From assembly GCA_033297075.1 (NCBI GenBank), contig MU858099.1, positions 62,001-126,000 of the forward strand: a stretch of 64,000 nucleotides of DNA, given 5' to 3'. Origin of the DNA: Rhypophila decipiens. Lineage: Eukaryota > Ascomycota > Sordariomycetes > Sordariales > Naviculisporaceae. Positions 52,838-64,000 of the stretch are shown one piece after another (position 1 is the first letter of the stretch; each line of letters starts with the position of its first letter). The translations under genes and the position numbers were made by a program. Under the pieces are notes generated by a model. It was not told the DNA's origin, made no database searches, and saw only the letters and a list, made by a program, of their open reading frames with translations.

Positions 52838-55800
52838 CGTGGATGTGGATGCGGATGGGTCGGGCTCTTGTCTGAGGAGGATTCTCGCTGGAAGCGATTC
52901 AAGTCGGATGTGTCGAAAGGGATTGATGGTTCTGTTTACCGCTGGACAATAACGGTATTCTAGTCGTGTCCCTGAGTCGCCGATAGGATGGTACAGGCGG
53001 TCTGTTCAACGATTGACTTGTCCAAGGAAAGCGTTGCCGCTAGATGGAGGTCCAACGGACACAAACTGGATCAAACTGAAGATTGCACAGTATGACAGCG
53101 TGAGTCGAAAGAAATTGCGCGACAGTAAAGGGAAATAAATGGTTCGTCAGATGGTGATCGAAATCGAATCTGGTGGAATGATAGGTTGTTGTATTGTCGA
53201 CGACAGGAGGGGGAAAGAAATGAAAAGAGAAAATAACGAGCGACGGGTCGGGTGTGACGGTTTCTTTCAGGTGGGATTAAGAGAAAGAGTGGCAGTGAGG
53301 GTGTGTTTGGTGTAAAGATGGAGTGAGGAGTGGACACGCTTGGAACCCACAAAACGCAGGACGAACGAAAGCACTCGCCGTCGTCCTCCGTTCAACCAGA
53401 CGAACAGGGGGAGACGCTGGTGTGTGGAGACCCGTAACCGAGACACTGGCGGACAGGTGGGTTCGTATTTTCGGCCCCGTGCAAGACTGTGAGGCCACCC
53501 AAAACCTGACGAGACGGCTGTGTTGCCCGCAAACAAAGAGGCCATACAAATTGCCACCAAATACAGCAAACCGCAGGTATAAAGATTTTATTTTTGCTCT
53601 GCACAGCACTAAAGGAATCCGAACAGGAGCCACAAGATCCCAAAAAGAACCTCCCAACAGTGTCCGAAAACCACGCAGTCTACTAGATACATGGCCGTTT
53701 ACATAACAGCAAACGGGCGAGGCCGTGAAGATGCAGAATACCGCTGCGTTCAGAGTAGAGGTGACATCGATCGAGACCGGAATGCCCCCCCAATATCGAG
53801 TTGACGATAATGATTGGTTTTCGTCCGCCCACGACTTCTCACGGCGCTGACAAAGTGGGAGACACCGACATCGAGGCACAGCGCCCTGAATTGGCTGTCC
53901 GTCAGGGAGCGCCACTCTTCCTGTTCTATGCGCGTCAACAGGGCATGCAGGATGCGGCTTCTTCTTCGGCAGTATCACACAGGGCGGTTCCCAGTGATTC
54001 ATTGGTGGTTTGGCAAACAAAAATCGCCAGTCTGTGTGCTACCAAGCTTTTGGCGATCGTCTCTCCTTCAACGGCTTGCACGCCAAATTCTTTTTATCCG
54101 CCATTGTTGTAGGCCAAAAATAGGTGGTCCCCTTATAAAATGTGTGGAGAACACAACGGCGCTATATGTGGAGCAAAGTCCCCGGGTTTGTTAAGATTCT
54201 GGGGAAACAACACACACGGAGGGATTCGCCATTATAAAATCCCGATGCTCGCCCGTTCGTTCTTGTTGAACATTTGCCGGTGAATTTTCTGTTTCAAATC
54301 ATTGCACTTTACGGACTTCGGTCGCACGCTGAGTAATGGTAGGGCACTTTCCCGGTCCCCAATTGGATCCTCAAAGTCATTCACAGTTGTCGCATGAACC
54401 AATCTGATCTCACAGTGGATCAACCACTCCCAGGGCTGCCGGGCGGTGCCTCTCTCGTCATGCGCCGATTTTTTTTCCAACTGAAAACTGGTTTTCCTTT
54501 GACAGCACGCTGGCTGCTCTTTAACGTTACTTCCCCAGCCGAGTCCAGGCTAGCCTAGCTTCGTTTGGACCCTGCCTGCATGTTCGTATTCTCTAGCTTC
54601 TTCTTCTTCCATCGCTCTCCTCTCCAGACGTGCCAAGCCCACTCTCATGATCACTTGAGGGAAGCAGAATATGAAGCGCACTGTTGTGACTGTGAGCAAC
54701 CGACATAATTTTGGGCAAGTCTACGAATATACTGCTTCTACCGATATGTTTAGACCGGCAAGTTTGGATAATAAGGTGTCTCGCTGATGGAGAGGCAGGA
54801 GGTTCCTGGTTACCTGGTACAGTTACCGTCTGACGTCGTTGTTACCGGGGTTCGGACAGATGCCGGGTTTTGGTCAGGCATAACGATGGCATCCCACACC
54901 ACCAACAAATCTTTCCCGGCCTGGCGTGATTGCAATATCAAGATCTGGGAAAATGCATGTGCGAAGTTTGGTAACCTCCTCGTGTGTGGTATCCATACAA
55001 ATTACAACACAATGTGTTTGCCACTTTGACACACGAAGGACTTGGCCAAGAGCCTCCGATGGTCGCCAATGACGACGTCCGAGGGTGTCCAGATCCAGGC
55101 ATGAGAACGGTCGGGATTTATGGCGATCTGATCGCTCAAGGGTGCGATTTGAGGTGAGGCTCAAGTTGGCTACCACCGGCCGGTTCCTGTTTCGAAATCC
55201 CAAATGCTGTGCAGAAGGAATCGAGTTTCAAAACGACAATCCATCTGAGGCCAAGTCCACTGGCCTGTGTTCCGACATGTACTCGGGCAAGTTCGCTACT
55301 CTTTTAAGACTATCCGCCCCAATTAGGAAATGTTTAGTTGGGGACTTTTAACAATTGTATGATATTCATTGTTTGTTTCCAGGCTTCCCGATGATTGTGA
55401 GTGAGAAACTACCTTGACAGCTTGACTAGAGAAGAAGAGAAAGTCTTCACATGGATTTAAGCAGACTCAGAGTGGCCAAGGCAGATCTGCTGAGGTAAAG
55501 TTATTGCTTGTTAGATGTTACCCCAGAAACCCGAGCACAAGATATCAAGTGTGTGACCCTTGAGCCCATGATGCCGTCTATTGATGTTCTGTAAGACCTC
55601 GACGAAGAAGAACTGACGTCGCACTAAGTCCGGTCTAAACAGTGCCCAGTACTGGAAGAGATGTAAGTGTGAGAGACGTGCGATTAGTATATATGAGCAC
55701 CTTATGTTAAGGTTAATTAGTGGGGAAGGGATGTAGTTTGTATTCTTTATAATCACGGCTTGCTTTAACGTCTATATTTCATGCCTTTAAAACGTCTTAA

Positions 55801-55857
55801 AGGAGAGCATTAATCTGGTAGGCTATTCGGGGAGACGTCTTCCTTTGGCGCCTCATA

Positions 55858-56072
55858 TCCAGGCACCACTACTCTCGTATACAGGCACCAGTCCAAGGTC
55901 ACTTTCTCAAGGAATTTATTCCAACCGGCTTAGGCGTCTTGTCTATTCCAGTCAAGGCGTTTATATAACCCAGTTAAGGTATTTATGCAAGCTAGTTAGG
56001 GCATCCATTCCATAAGAACAGTGCTATATATATAAAGACTGGTGCCTGTATTCGAGAGTAGTGGTGCCTGAA
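55858..56072. mobile_element. MITE, 215 bp, Tc1/mariner-like TA target
   Basis: Terminal inverted repeats of 36 bp (55858-55893 and 56037-56072) match at 34 of 36 positions. They are flanked by TA on both sides (55856-55857 and 56073-56074), as for Tc1/mariner-type insertion. Each terminus contains the 9-mer CAGGCACCA twice, 21 bp apart. The 143-bp interior has no coding capacity and holds four imperfect 22-bp tandem units. It is non-autonomous. Confidence 0.8.
55925..56013. repeat. Four imperfect ~22-bp tandem units inside the MITE
   Basis: Units start at 55925, 55948, 55970 and 55992, each beginning CCGGCTTAGGCGT, CCAGTCAAGGCGT, CCAGTTAAGGTAT or CTAGTTAGGGCAT. The first unit is 23 bp, the others 22. 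Confidence 0.7.
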
Positions 56073-59000
56073 TATTAAGCCCCTTCTTTTTACTTACACA
56101 GAAGATTGCGCGGGCTTTTTTCGATACAAGTAACCAGAAAGGTTGTTGCTGTGTTTCCAGGGAAATGCGTGTAGCAAATATCGTATGTCTTATAAGATTG
56201 CTTCGGGGCCCTCAGACTCGTCCTGACGTCCGACTGTAGACTCATGCCGATGACAGTCGGTGGGCCATTTTAATAGCAGAAATAATCATAGTCATCGAAA
56301 CGGTTCCGTAGTTTAATGCCAGTAGAACTGTGGCCATAGGACAAGTGAGATATTCCACGAAACTACTAGATGCGACCGATATGTGAGAGGGTATCTCATC
56401 ACCGGAAAGCCCTTTGTTGGTTTATATATATATAGCTTGTGGAACTTCACTGTTCATGTCTTGTGTCCTGTTGCTGAAGTTTTGAACATTGACCATGTGA
56501 GACGTGAGAGGAGTTAAGCTGCCTGACTACATGTATGCTGGGATAGGAAGAATTTGTTTTGTTCTTGTGTGTGCTTCGTGATCTTGTTGGCTTACCAACT
56601 GTTCACAAGAGGAAAGCCACTTTAAAAATATTCCCTTAGACTATGATTCTCAAATCGATGTAATAACTGGTGGGTCGGGTCTTTGAGCGTTGAACGGAGT
56701 AACCTCATGTCATCTGTTATATTACAAAATGTCGACTCGGGCTCAGTGGTTTAATGCAAGGAAAGAATACACTGGTAAGCGAAGAGATCTCGCTAGGGTT
56801 CCTTAATAATAAGATTCATGGGTTTCAGTGATAAAAGCCTGCCTAAGAGTCATGCTCAGATTCAAGCGTGAGCCACTTCCCCAGTCCTGCTTTCAAAACA
56901 TGAACCGAAATCTGTTTGAACAACAACCCGAGATAGCTACCACAGAATATATAAGAATGAGAGAGGACCTCAATACTCCATGACGCTGAAAGGGCAATGT
57001 ACTAATGTGATAGCGCCATGTCAACATAACCAGCCAAGCCAGCATCGAGGAACTACACGAAGTAGCTAACGAGCTTGGGGATGGTCACCATGAGCAGTCT
57101 GAATGGGGAGCTGAGATATATAATGAGTATCCAACATGGTTCTGGTCGGAGGACTCCATAAAGTATTGACCTAGGGGAACATACCGAGGGTGGCGAGGTA
57201 CAACAAGATGGTCTCCAAAGTCACGTGTGATGGACAACGACTGGAGCTTAACAACCCCATCTTCCATCTTCCAGCATCCACACCCGCTCGTGACCTGGGA
57301 AGAACAACGTGAGGAAAAGTCATATACATGTATACCTTAACGTATATGTGGTACTAAATGCTCCCATGTCGACACCGGATTTGCCATTTCTGGATGGCTG
57401 AGAAGCCTACAGAGCAGGGAGGACAGCTCAAAAAAGCAAAGGAAGAGCATCCGATCAACAACGTCACCAATTCACCGCGTCCCGTAAGTGAACCAACAAA
57501 GCACTGACTGGGGGCACAGCGAGCGATGTGAAGGGACGGACCATGTGATGAGATCCCGCCTACATCACTTCGAACTCCAGAGTGCCATGTTCATCGCCTC
57601 GAAAATCTTTGCGACCATCCTTAACCAACATCGATTTCCAACCGCCCCTGCTTTCCCACGGGTTCGGGAATAACAAAGAAACGGGTGTAGGTCCGACTCG
57701 TGAGCGGCCAGTGCCCGCGTTTCGTGGGACGGATCTAGCCATCCATCCATATACACCACTGAGCTGAGCACGCCTTTCGGTGATGTGCATGTCATCTTTT
57801 GGCCGTATGGTTCAGTGGTTGAGTGGTTAGCTCCTTAGACGTTTTCTACGGACAAGATGATCGAGCCTGAGGAATCCACGAAGGCTGAACATGCTGGCAT
57901 TATAAAATGAACTGGGTCTTGTCAACAACACCAACATCGCATCAAAACACTTGAGGTTTCGGCCCGAACTCCGCCTGTGGCGTTCGCGTCCGGTCGCAAG
58001 AAAGACTCGATGAGGCAGGCACACACCGAAGACAGAACCACAGAAAAGAGGCCATAAAAAGCCAATGGGTTTGCTTCATTGACCACCCTGGTTGTGACTG
58101 TTGGTATGTACCTGCGCAAATAATGCCTCTTTTCCACGCGTCGTATGCAGGTACAGCACTCACTCAGTACCTGACGGATGGGATGGGCGGCGCAGAACAG
58201 TAAGTCGCCAAAAGGACCATTCTGCCTGCCAACAATAGGGATTCACGGAACAACTTGTGGTACCGCCCAAGCAGCATGAGTCTCTGGCCTTTTGTGTGAA
58301 CCGTGTGCTATGGCAATGCGTGTAAGCAGGTTGACCTTCAGTAACTCGGCCTAACTATGAACCGACCGAACAGCAGAAGAAAATAACGCATCCCAGTCGA
58401 CAGTAGGTGGATGAGAAGTCTTTGCTCTCCCAAGTATTTGGATCTCGAAGATATCTCAATATCACTGATGTAGTATGTACGTACAAGAGGATATTATCCT
58501 TCGGGGACACCAGTCTTGATTGAACAACAACCAACGTACCGGTGCCTTTATGACACATATAACGGTTAAATAACGACGTGCAGCCAACGCCCACGAGGTT
58601 TAACCCCTATCGTACCATGATATGCCAAACAAACAAATACGTGAGAATTTTGACGGAGATAGAAAGTTGAACTAACCGCGGCAAAATACCTATGTCTGCG
58701 TTTTCAGAACATCATTACCATGTGCAATGCGCATCTTCATATGAAACTGTGCAGCAGCGCAGGACAGTGAAAAATCACCACGGAGTTAGCAATCAAAGTC
58801 AAATCTCCCTTTTACGGAGTACTGTAGTGTCGAAGGATGCACTTGGTTACACAAACCCCTTTTAGCATTGCAACGCGTCACCAGTAGCGTTTTCAGTGAA
58901 AAATTGAGAGTTGCAGACGAGCCAAGCAGTGACACAAGATCCATGCAGGGCTGACTCCACTCGAAAAAGTTCACCGCGCTGGGCCGAGAGGTCCAAGCAA

Positions 59001-60841
59001 CGGGGGAAGCCACGGCGTTCTTGGGCGTTCACTTGCTTGCATGGGAGGCGCCACGCCGTTGTGTTACAGAGTAAGACCAGATTGAGGATTTGACACATTA
59101 CACAAACTCTGTGATACCAGAATTTAAGCTTGTTACTTTTTCAATATCATTATCACGATAAATCAACGTCAGGTCGTCAACTTCCTTTTGAAAGACGATC
59201 TGCACGCCGAGGTGACCCTCCATTTTCTAATCATGGAGTGCGGAGTCCTCCGTTGACCGTGATGGAACCCAGTCTGCGAGGCTGCAACGGCCTGAAGACA
59301 CTTGACACCTCAGGCATGGGGAAACTTGAATCCCAGGAACTTGGGACAGGAACGGGCCGGTTCTAGACCTTTGCCAGGTTTTCCATGCTGACAGAGACAA
59401 AGACACGGAGAACTTAAGTCGAGGACAAGAGACGATCATCACGGCTAAAAAGATGGTAATTGGTATCAACCAGGAAAAGCCAACAAAATGGCCCTTCTGT
59501 TCGCTTGGATGATTCCACGAGAAGTTCTCCATGACTGCGGGGAGCGGGGTGGGTGGTGCAATTCTCACACAAAGCCACGAAGCCACACACTTAATTTCCC
59601 GACAGCATCTTGCACGGGAAGAACGGCACGGCGTTTTCATGGGCGATTTCTTTTTGACGGGCGTTAGGGCGCCAAAGTGGTGGATGAGGGCCGGCTCTGA
59701 TTGGTCGGCCCATCTGAACTGGGCGCATCCCGGGCCCGCTTCCCAAGCCTGCACCAACCAGGCACTGGTCTTGGCAGGGGTAATTTTCCATTTTCTCACC
59801 CCACCCAGGAACATTCACCCGTCTTTTTTAAGAACTTTGACCGGGATTCTCTCGCCTGCAAAATCTTTTGGTTCCTCTGTTTGGTAGGGACATGCCATCA
59901 AAAACACCATGACGCCCGGTGAGCTTGTGTGGGTTGCAATGGGTACGGGGGCAGCTCTTTGGCAGCAAAAACCATTGGATGAACTGAAGAACCGTCAACC
60001 AACATGCACAACTGCTTGCTCCGTTGGCCCTCGCCCACACCCTCCCGCGAACAGCAGAAGGGAAACAGAGGACAGCAAGCAGTACGAGAACGAGGAAGGA
60101 GTCCCAAATTCTCCTAGACTGCTTGCTGGCAAGCTCCATATTCCATCCACTTGGGTAGAATCTCATCATCTGCTCATCTCTTTCGTTTGCTGCCCTTCAA
60201 GTGAGGCAGGCATTCATGACCATACATTAATCTTGTCTGGTTCCATGTCAGCATCTTGGCTTGAAGTCAAGCCCGCCTTGTCGGAATCCAAAGCCGATGA
60301 TTCCTCACTCCTTGTCTTCCTATGGCTCGGTGTGGGAGTGATGGCAATTTCCATACCCTTGGACAGGGTGATGGAGATTGTAATCTAACGGTACGAAGAA
60401 CGGGGAAGGCTCAGGGCGCTAACCCGTTACCGGCCTTGATGTTATGGATTCACGACCCCTGTCTAGTTCACTTTGAAAGAGCCTCGCAGGGGTTTGTGAT
60501 GTGGGAGAGGGGAGAGGGGGCTAAGATTGAGTTGGTGTGGGTGGTGCTTGGGTGGTGCTTGGGTGCTGAGGGTGCATCAAAAAGGAAAGGCTGCCCTCGT
60601 CGGCTCGAGAACTCGATCTCCTTCTTCTTCCTCACGTCGGTACCTACCAGAGTCAACACCACGACGGCGCTCTCTCTCAAGCCGTTGCAAACTTTTGTTT
60701 GCGTCCTTTCTTTGATATCGCGCTATCATTAATCAACACAGTCATTACGGCCCCGGCCATACCCAAAATCACCAGTCACTCTTTTTCTGTTTACAGCAAG
60801 AAATATCTTTAAAAGTAATAAACCAGATCCGATAATATATC

Positions 60842-63800
60842 ATGGTCAAGGCCGCATTTGCTCTTGCGGCTCTGGCCGCTGCCGCCGAGGCAGCGCCGTC
60901 CGTGGCCGTCTATTGGGGCCAAAAGGGAGGGAACCGTCTTCGGACCTACTGCGACTCGACAGGTTTCGAATACATCACCATCTCGTTCGTAATCAACACT
61001 CCCGAGAAGGACACGTCGGGCTTGAACTATCCCGGAACCAACTTTGGTGCTCACTGCGCCGCTACCGTCTACACGAACCCCACCAACAACAAGAAGTCGA
61101 AGCTGCTCTCGGGCTGCGACCAGATTACGGCGGATATTCCCTACTGCCAGGGGAAAAACAAGAAGGTGTTGCTCTCCATCGGTGGCGATGCTAGTATTGC
61201 GGGTGTCAACTATACCTTGTCTACCAACCAGAAGGGTGTTGAGTTTGCCGATTTCCTGTGGGGTGCCTTTGGGCCAAAGAAGACTAGCTGGGGAACTAAG
61301 CCCAGACCGTTTGGCAATAGTGAGGTGGATGGATTTGATCTGGACATCGAGACGAAGTTTACGTCCGTCGGCCAAGCTGCATATGTTGCATTCGTCAACC
61401 GCATGCGTCAAAACTTCGGTGCCGGCAGCACCAAGAAGATCACGGCTGCCCCCGAGTGCCCATTGGATGATGCCAACTTCAAGATGAAGGATATCATCCA
61501 GAACGCAAAGTTCGATGCTCTCTTTGTTCAGTTCTACAACAACTATTGCGGAGCCTCGGGCACTCAGTTCAACTACAATGCCTGGGAAACCCGTCTGAAA
61601 ACCACAGCCAGCAAGGACGCCAAGATCTTCATCGGTCTTCCTGCGGCTCCCTCGGCCGCCAACGCCGGATCTTATCTCGAGCCGAAGAAGGCCGTGGAGC
61701 TGATCAACCAGTACAAGAACAAGCCATCTTTTGGTGGTGTCATGTTCTGGGACGCTTACCTTGGTCTCAACAAGACGGCCGTCACCACTCCCAGGAACTA
61801 TATCGAGTACGTGCACGACGAGATGCTTGGAATCAAACCCACCTCGACCAGGTCCTCGGCAACCCCGACCCCGACCCCCGGCACTTGCAAGGTCTATACC
61901 GTCCAAAGTGGCGACTGGTGCTCCAAGATTGCCGACGCCCAGTCCATCACCCTCGCGCAGCTGAGGCAGTACAACCCCTCGCTGAACGCCGAGTGTCTCA
62001 TCGTCCCGGGTCAGAGACTCTGCGTGTCTGCTGGCACGCTTCCCGCTCTGCCCACCACAACCACGACCTCAACGAGCAGCACCAGGACCAGCTCCTCGAC
62101 AAGCAGCACGAGAACCAGCTCGACCACCACGACCTCGACGACTAGCTCCTCGACCAGCAGCACCAAGACCAGCTCGACGACTAGCTCTTCCTCGACCACC
62201 AGCTCTTCTTCGTCCTCGACAACCAGCTCATCGTCCTCTTCGTCGTCCAGCTCCTCGTCGACTTCCTCCACCTACCCTGCAGTCATCACTCCCAGCTCGT
62301 CTGTAGTCCAGAGCAGCTCGGTCGTCCCAAGCTCTGCTGCCGCCTCCAGCAGCGAGTATCCCGTAATTTCAAGCTCCGTCGCTGTGTCTAGCTCTGCCGT
62401 CGTCTCCAGCTCTGTTGCCTCGTCTTCCGAGGTTCCTGCCAGCTCTTCTGCCCCTGCCGCTGCTTCTTCGGCCCAGTCCAGCAACACTGCCGTTTCCTCT
62501 GAGGCTCCCAACAGCTCCCTTTCCAGTGTTCCCGCTGCCTCGAGCTCAGCAGCTGTTTCCAGCTCGGCCGTTGTTTCTAGCTCGGCCGTTGTTTCCAGCT
62601 CCGCAGCCGTCTCTAGCTCGGCCGTTGTTTCTAGCTCGGCCGCCGTCTCTAGCTCGGCTGTTGTTTCCAGCTCCGCAGTCGTCTCCAGCTACCCTGCTGC
62701 GTCCAGCTCCGCCGCCGCTTCAAGCTCCGTTGCCTCGTCCTCCGAGGCCCCGAACAGCTCCCTTTCCAGCGTGCCCGCTGCCTCGAGCTCCGCGGTCGTG
62801 GTTTCTAGCTCTGCGGCTGTCTCCAGCTCCGTAGCCCCCTCCTCCAGTCTTGATGCTGCTTCTAGCGCCGCTCCCAGCTCCGCTGCCTCCGCTTCCGAGA
62901 CCCCCAACAGCTCCCTCTCCAGCCTCCCCGTTACCTCCAGCTCTGCTGCCGTCTCCAGCTCTGCTGTTGTCAGCAGCGACTCCTCCATCATTACTTCAGC
63001 CCCTGCTTCGTCCTCGGCTGTCCCTAGCTCTTCTGTTGCCAGCTCTACCGCCAGCGACGACGGAGAGGACGAATGCGAGCCTGAAGACGAGGAGCCCTCA
63101 AGCAGTGTCCCTAGTGTTTCTGCGAGCCAGACTGACAGCGCTTCTGCCTCTGCCTCTGCCTCCGTTTCCGCCGGCCAGAGCAGCGTCTATCCTAGCGCTT
63201 CTGCTTCTGCTTCCGCCTCCGTTTCTGGCTCTGCCTCTGCCTCCGTGATCAGCAGTGCTTCTCCCAGCGCCTCGGGTTCTGCTCCCGCCTCCTCTGTTTC
63301 TGGTTCTGCCTCCGCTTCCGGCTCTGCTTCCCAGAGCGGCGTTGTCTCGAGTGTTTCTCCCTCCGCCTCCGCCTCCGCCTCCAGCGCCAGCCCCATCTCC
63401 GAGAGCAGCGTCCTCTCTAGCGCCTCGGCCACTTCAAGCGGATACAGCACCGAGTCGGTCTCGCCCTCGCTCAGCACCATCGACGACGGCAGCTACGCAA
63501 CCTTCACCCACACTGACAAGCCCGCCAGCAGCACCAGCACCAGCACCGGCGGTGGCAATGGCAATGGTGGTCACCACTACCCTTACCCCGTTTATACTCC
63601 CAGCGCAAGCCCAAGCACGACCCAGTACACCACCTCGACTCTCTACTCGACCGCGACCTACACCGTCACCTCGTGCGAGCCCACCGTCACCAACTGCCCC
63701 GGCAAGCCGTACGTCACCACCAAGGTCGTCCCGTACTCGACTACCGTCTGCCCTGTCACCGAGACTGAAGCGTCCGAGGACAAGCCCACTGCTGTACCTA

Positions 63801-64000
63801 CCTATGTCCTTCCCCCCACTGGCGGTGACAGCGGGTACAACAACGACGGCAGCCACGGTGAATACGAGAACAACGACTTCTTCACCGTCACCAGCTCATT
63901 CACCACCGTCAAGACGACTACCTACTACGTCGCTGAGCCTACCCCATCCAACGGCGGCAGCGGCAGCGGAAGCGGTCCTGATGAGACTCCTGACAATGGA
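60842..64000 (+). CDS. GH18 chitinase with LysM domain and Ser-rich stalk, 3' end outside the window
   Basis: Endochitinase of the class III type that cleaves beta-1,4-GlcNAc polymers. 1,053 codons are visible without an intron. Signal peptide 1-18; GH18 domain about 19-330 with the SIGG strand and catalytic DGFDLDIE at 163-170 (acid E170); LysM domain about 349-396 ([20 protein letters not shown], ending RLCV), which binds chitin. From about 405 to 925 runs a stalk of Ser with Ala/Val/Thr, probably O-mannosylated. It includes three near-repeats of [17 protein letters not shown] and an acidic knot ([13 protein letters not shown]). Residues about 929-977 repeat the three-cysteine wall block of the proline-rich protein at 29927 ([27 protein letters not shown]). 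The end is missing; a GPI signal would be expected. The start is the ATG directly before the signal peptide. Confidence 0.93.
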   Translation, partial: MVKAAFALAALAAAAEAAPSVAVYWGQKGGNRLRTYCDSTGFEYITISFVINTPEKDTSGLNYPGTNFGAHCAATVYTNPTNNKKSKLLSGCDQITADIPYCQGKNKKVLLSIGGDASIAGVNYTLSTNQKGVEFADFLWGAFGPKKTSWGTKPRPFGNSEVDGFDLDIETKFTSVGQAAYVAFVNRMRQNFGAGSTKKITAAPECPLDDANFKMKDIIQNAKFDALFVQFYNNYCGASGTQFNYNAWETRLKTTASKDAKIFIGLPAAPSAANAGSYLEPKKAVELINQYKNKPSFGGVMFWDAYLGLNKTAVTTPRNYIEYVHDEMLGIKPTSTRSSATPTPTPGTCKVYTVQSGDWCSKIADAQSITLAQLRQYNPSLNAECLIVPGQRLCVSAGTLPALPTTTTTSTSSTRTSSSTSSTRTSSTTTTSTTSSSTSSTKTSSTTSSSSTTSSSSSSTTSSSSSSSSSSSSTSSTYPAVITPSSSVVQSSSVVPSSAAASSSEYPVISSSVAVSSSAVVSSSVASSSEVPASSSAPAAASSAQSSNTAVSSEAPNSSLSSVPAASSSAAVSSSAVVSSSAVVSSSAAVSSSAVVSSSAAVSSSAVVSSSAVVSSYPAASSSAAASSSVASSSEAPNSSLSSVPAASSSAVVVSSSAAVSSSVAPSSSLDAASSAAPSSAASASETPNSSLSSLPVTSSSAAVSSSAVVSSDSSIITSAPASSSAVPSSSVASSTASDDGEDECEPEDEEPSSSVPSVSASQTDSASASASASVSAGQSSVYPSASASASASVSGSASASVISSASPSASGSAPASSVSGSASASGSASQSGVVSSVSPSASASASSASPISESSVLSSASATSSGYSTESVSPSLSTIDDGSYATFTHTDKPASSTSTSTGGGNGNGGHHYPYPVYTPSASPSTTQYTTSTLYSTATYTVTSCEPTVTNCPGKPYVTTKVVPYSTTVCPVTETEASEDKPTAVPTYVLPPTGGDSGYNNDGSHGEYENNDFFTVTSSFTTVKTTTYYVAEPTPSNGGSGSGSGPDETPDNG

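Larger units (their letters stand above)
52838..60841. other. 8-kb gene-poor region
   Basis: The longest stretch without a supported gene. Frames of up to 247 codons (53277-54020, minus) and 195 codons (59227-59814, minus) have no domain, no plausible splice partners and compositionally odd sequence. The first 700 bp are probably the promoter and leader of the Mid2-like gene, and the last few hundred bases those of the chitinase. 55.4-57.4 kb is A/T-richer and contains a MITE. Confidence 0.55.

Noticed and set aside
53277..54020. 247-codon minus-strand open frame
   Set aside because: No ATG-plus-domain support, no family blocks, Arg/Cys-rich random-looking composition; it lies in the probable promoter of the Mid2-like gene.
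57803..57880. tRNA-like start (GTATGGTTCAGTGGTTGAG) with an A-box resemblance
   Set aside because: No B box (GGTTCGANTCC), no closed acceptor stem and no clear anticodon arm; at best a chance match or decayed fragment.
59227..59814. 195-codon minus-strand open frame
   Set aside because: No recognisable motif and no consistent splice extension; overlapping frames on the other strand are equally long.
1..64000. CRISPR arrays, rRNA genes, operons or a biosynthetic cluster around the P450
   Set aside because: None seen. The genome is fungal, and the P450 and amidase have no synthase, regulator or other tailoring gene next to them.

Overview
The window comes from the nuclear genome of a filamentous ascomycete (Pezizomycotina); the class cannot be settled from sequence alone. 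The evidence is many short GT-AG introns (about 48-185 nt), monocistronic genes on both strands separated by 0.5-2 kb, and typical mould gene families: a LysM chitinase with a long Ser-rich stalk, proline-rich GPI wall proteins, a P450, a secreted amidase and a Mid2-type sensor. I rebuilt spliced models by hand. All models given in full below keep phase across every junction.

Layout. 1-5.3 kb: 5' part of a phosphopantothenate-cysteine ligase (-, runs off the left edge), mitochondrial Mg2+ channel MRS2 (-), an F-box protein (+). 6.5-8.1 kb: ribosomal protein eS30 (-) divergent from a roadblock/LC7 dynein light chain (+). 10.3-14.4 kb: a large conserved-looking protein of unknown function (+), N-terminal exons only partly resolved. 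15.1-21.8 kb: CREG-like secreted protein (-), pre-rRNA processing factor IPI1 (+), DED1/DDX3-type RNA helicase (+). 23.7-27.6 kb: acetyl-CoA transporter (-) divergent from kinetochore CENP-O/Mcm21 (+). 29.9-39.7 kb: proline-rich GPI wall protein (-), MFS transporter (+), an interrupted tRNA-Arg(CCU) gene (+), secreted amidase (+), cytochrome P450 (+). 40.7-47.7 kb: one giant coiled-coil protein of at least 2,334 residues (-). 49.8-52.8 kb: a small Cys-containing secreted protein (-) and a Mid2-like membrane sensor (-). 52.8-60.8 kb: an 8-kb gene-poor stretch holding a 215-bp MITE. 60.8-64 kb: GH18-LysM chitinase (+), open at the right edge.

The genes do not form one pathway. Most are housekeeping genes (CoA synthesis, Mg2+ import, ribosome, translation, kinetochore), with an accessory and cell-surface fraction (chitinase, two wall/surface proteins, P450, amidase, MFS).

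The most unusual items are: (1) the tRNA-Arg(CCU) gene, whose T-stem is split by a 61-nt insertion with every hallmark of a spliceosomal intron (GTAAGT, TACTAAC, CAG); (2) the giant coiled-coil protein, which carries three clustered PAM2-like motifs and so resembles in layout the multi-PAM2 mRNA-transport scaffold Upa2 of Ustilago; (3) an intact-looking TA-flanked MITE with a repeat nested in each terminus; (4) a Cys-containing wall motif shared by the chitinase and the proline-rich GPI protein.
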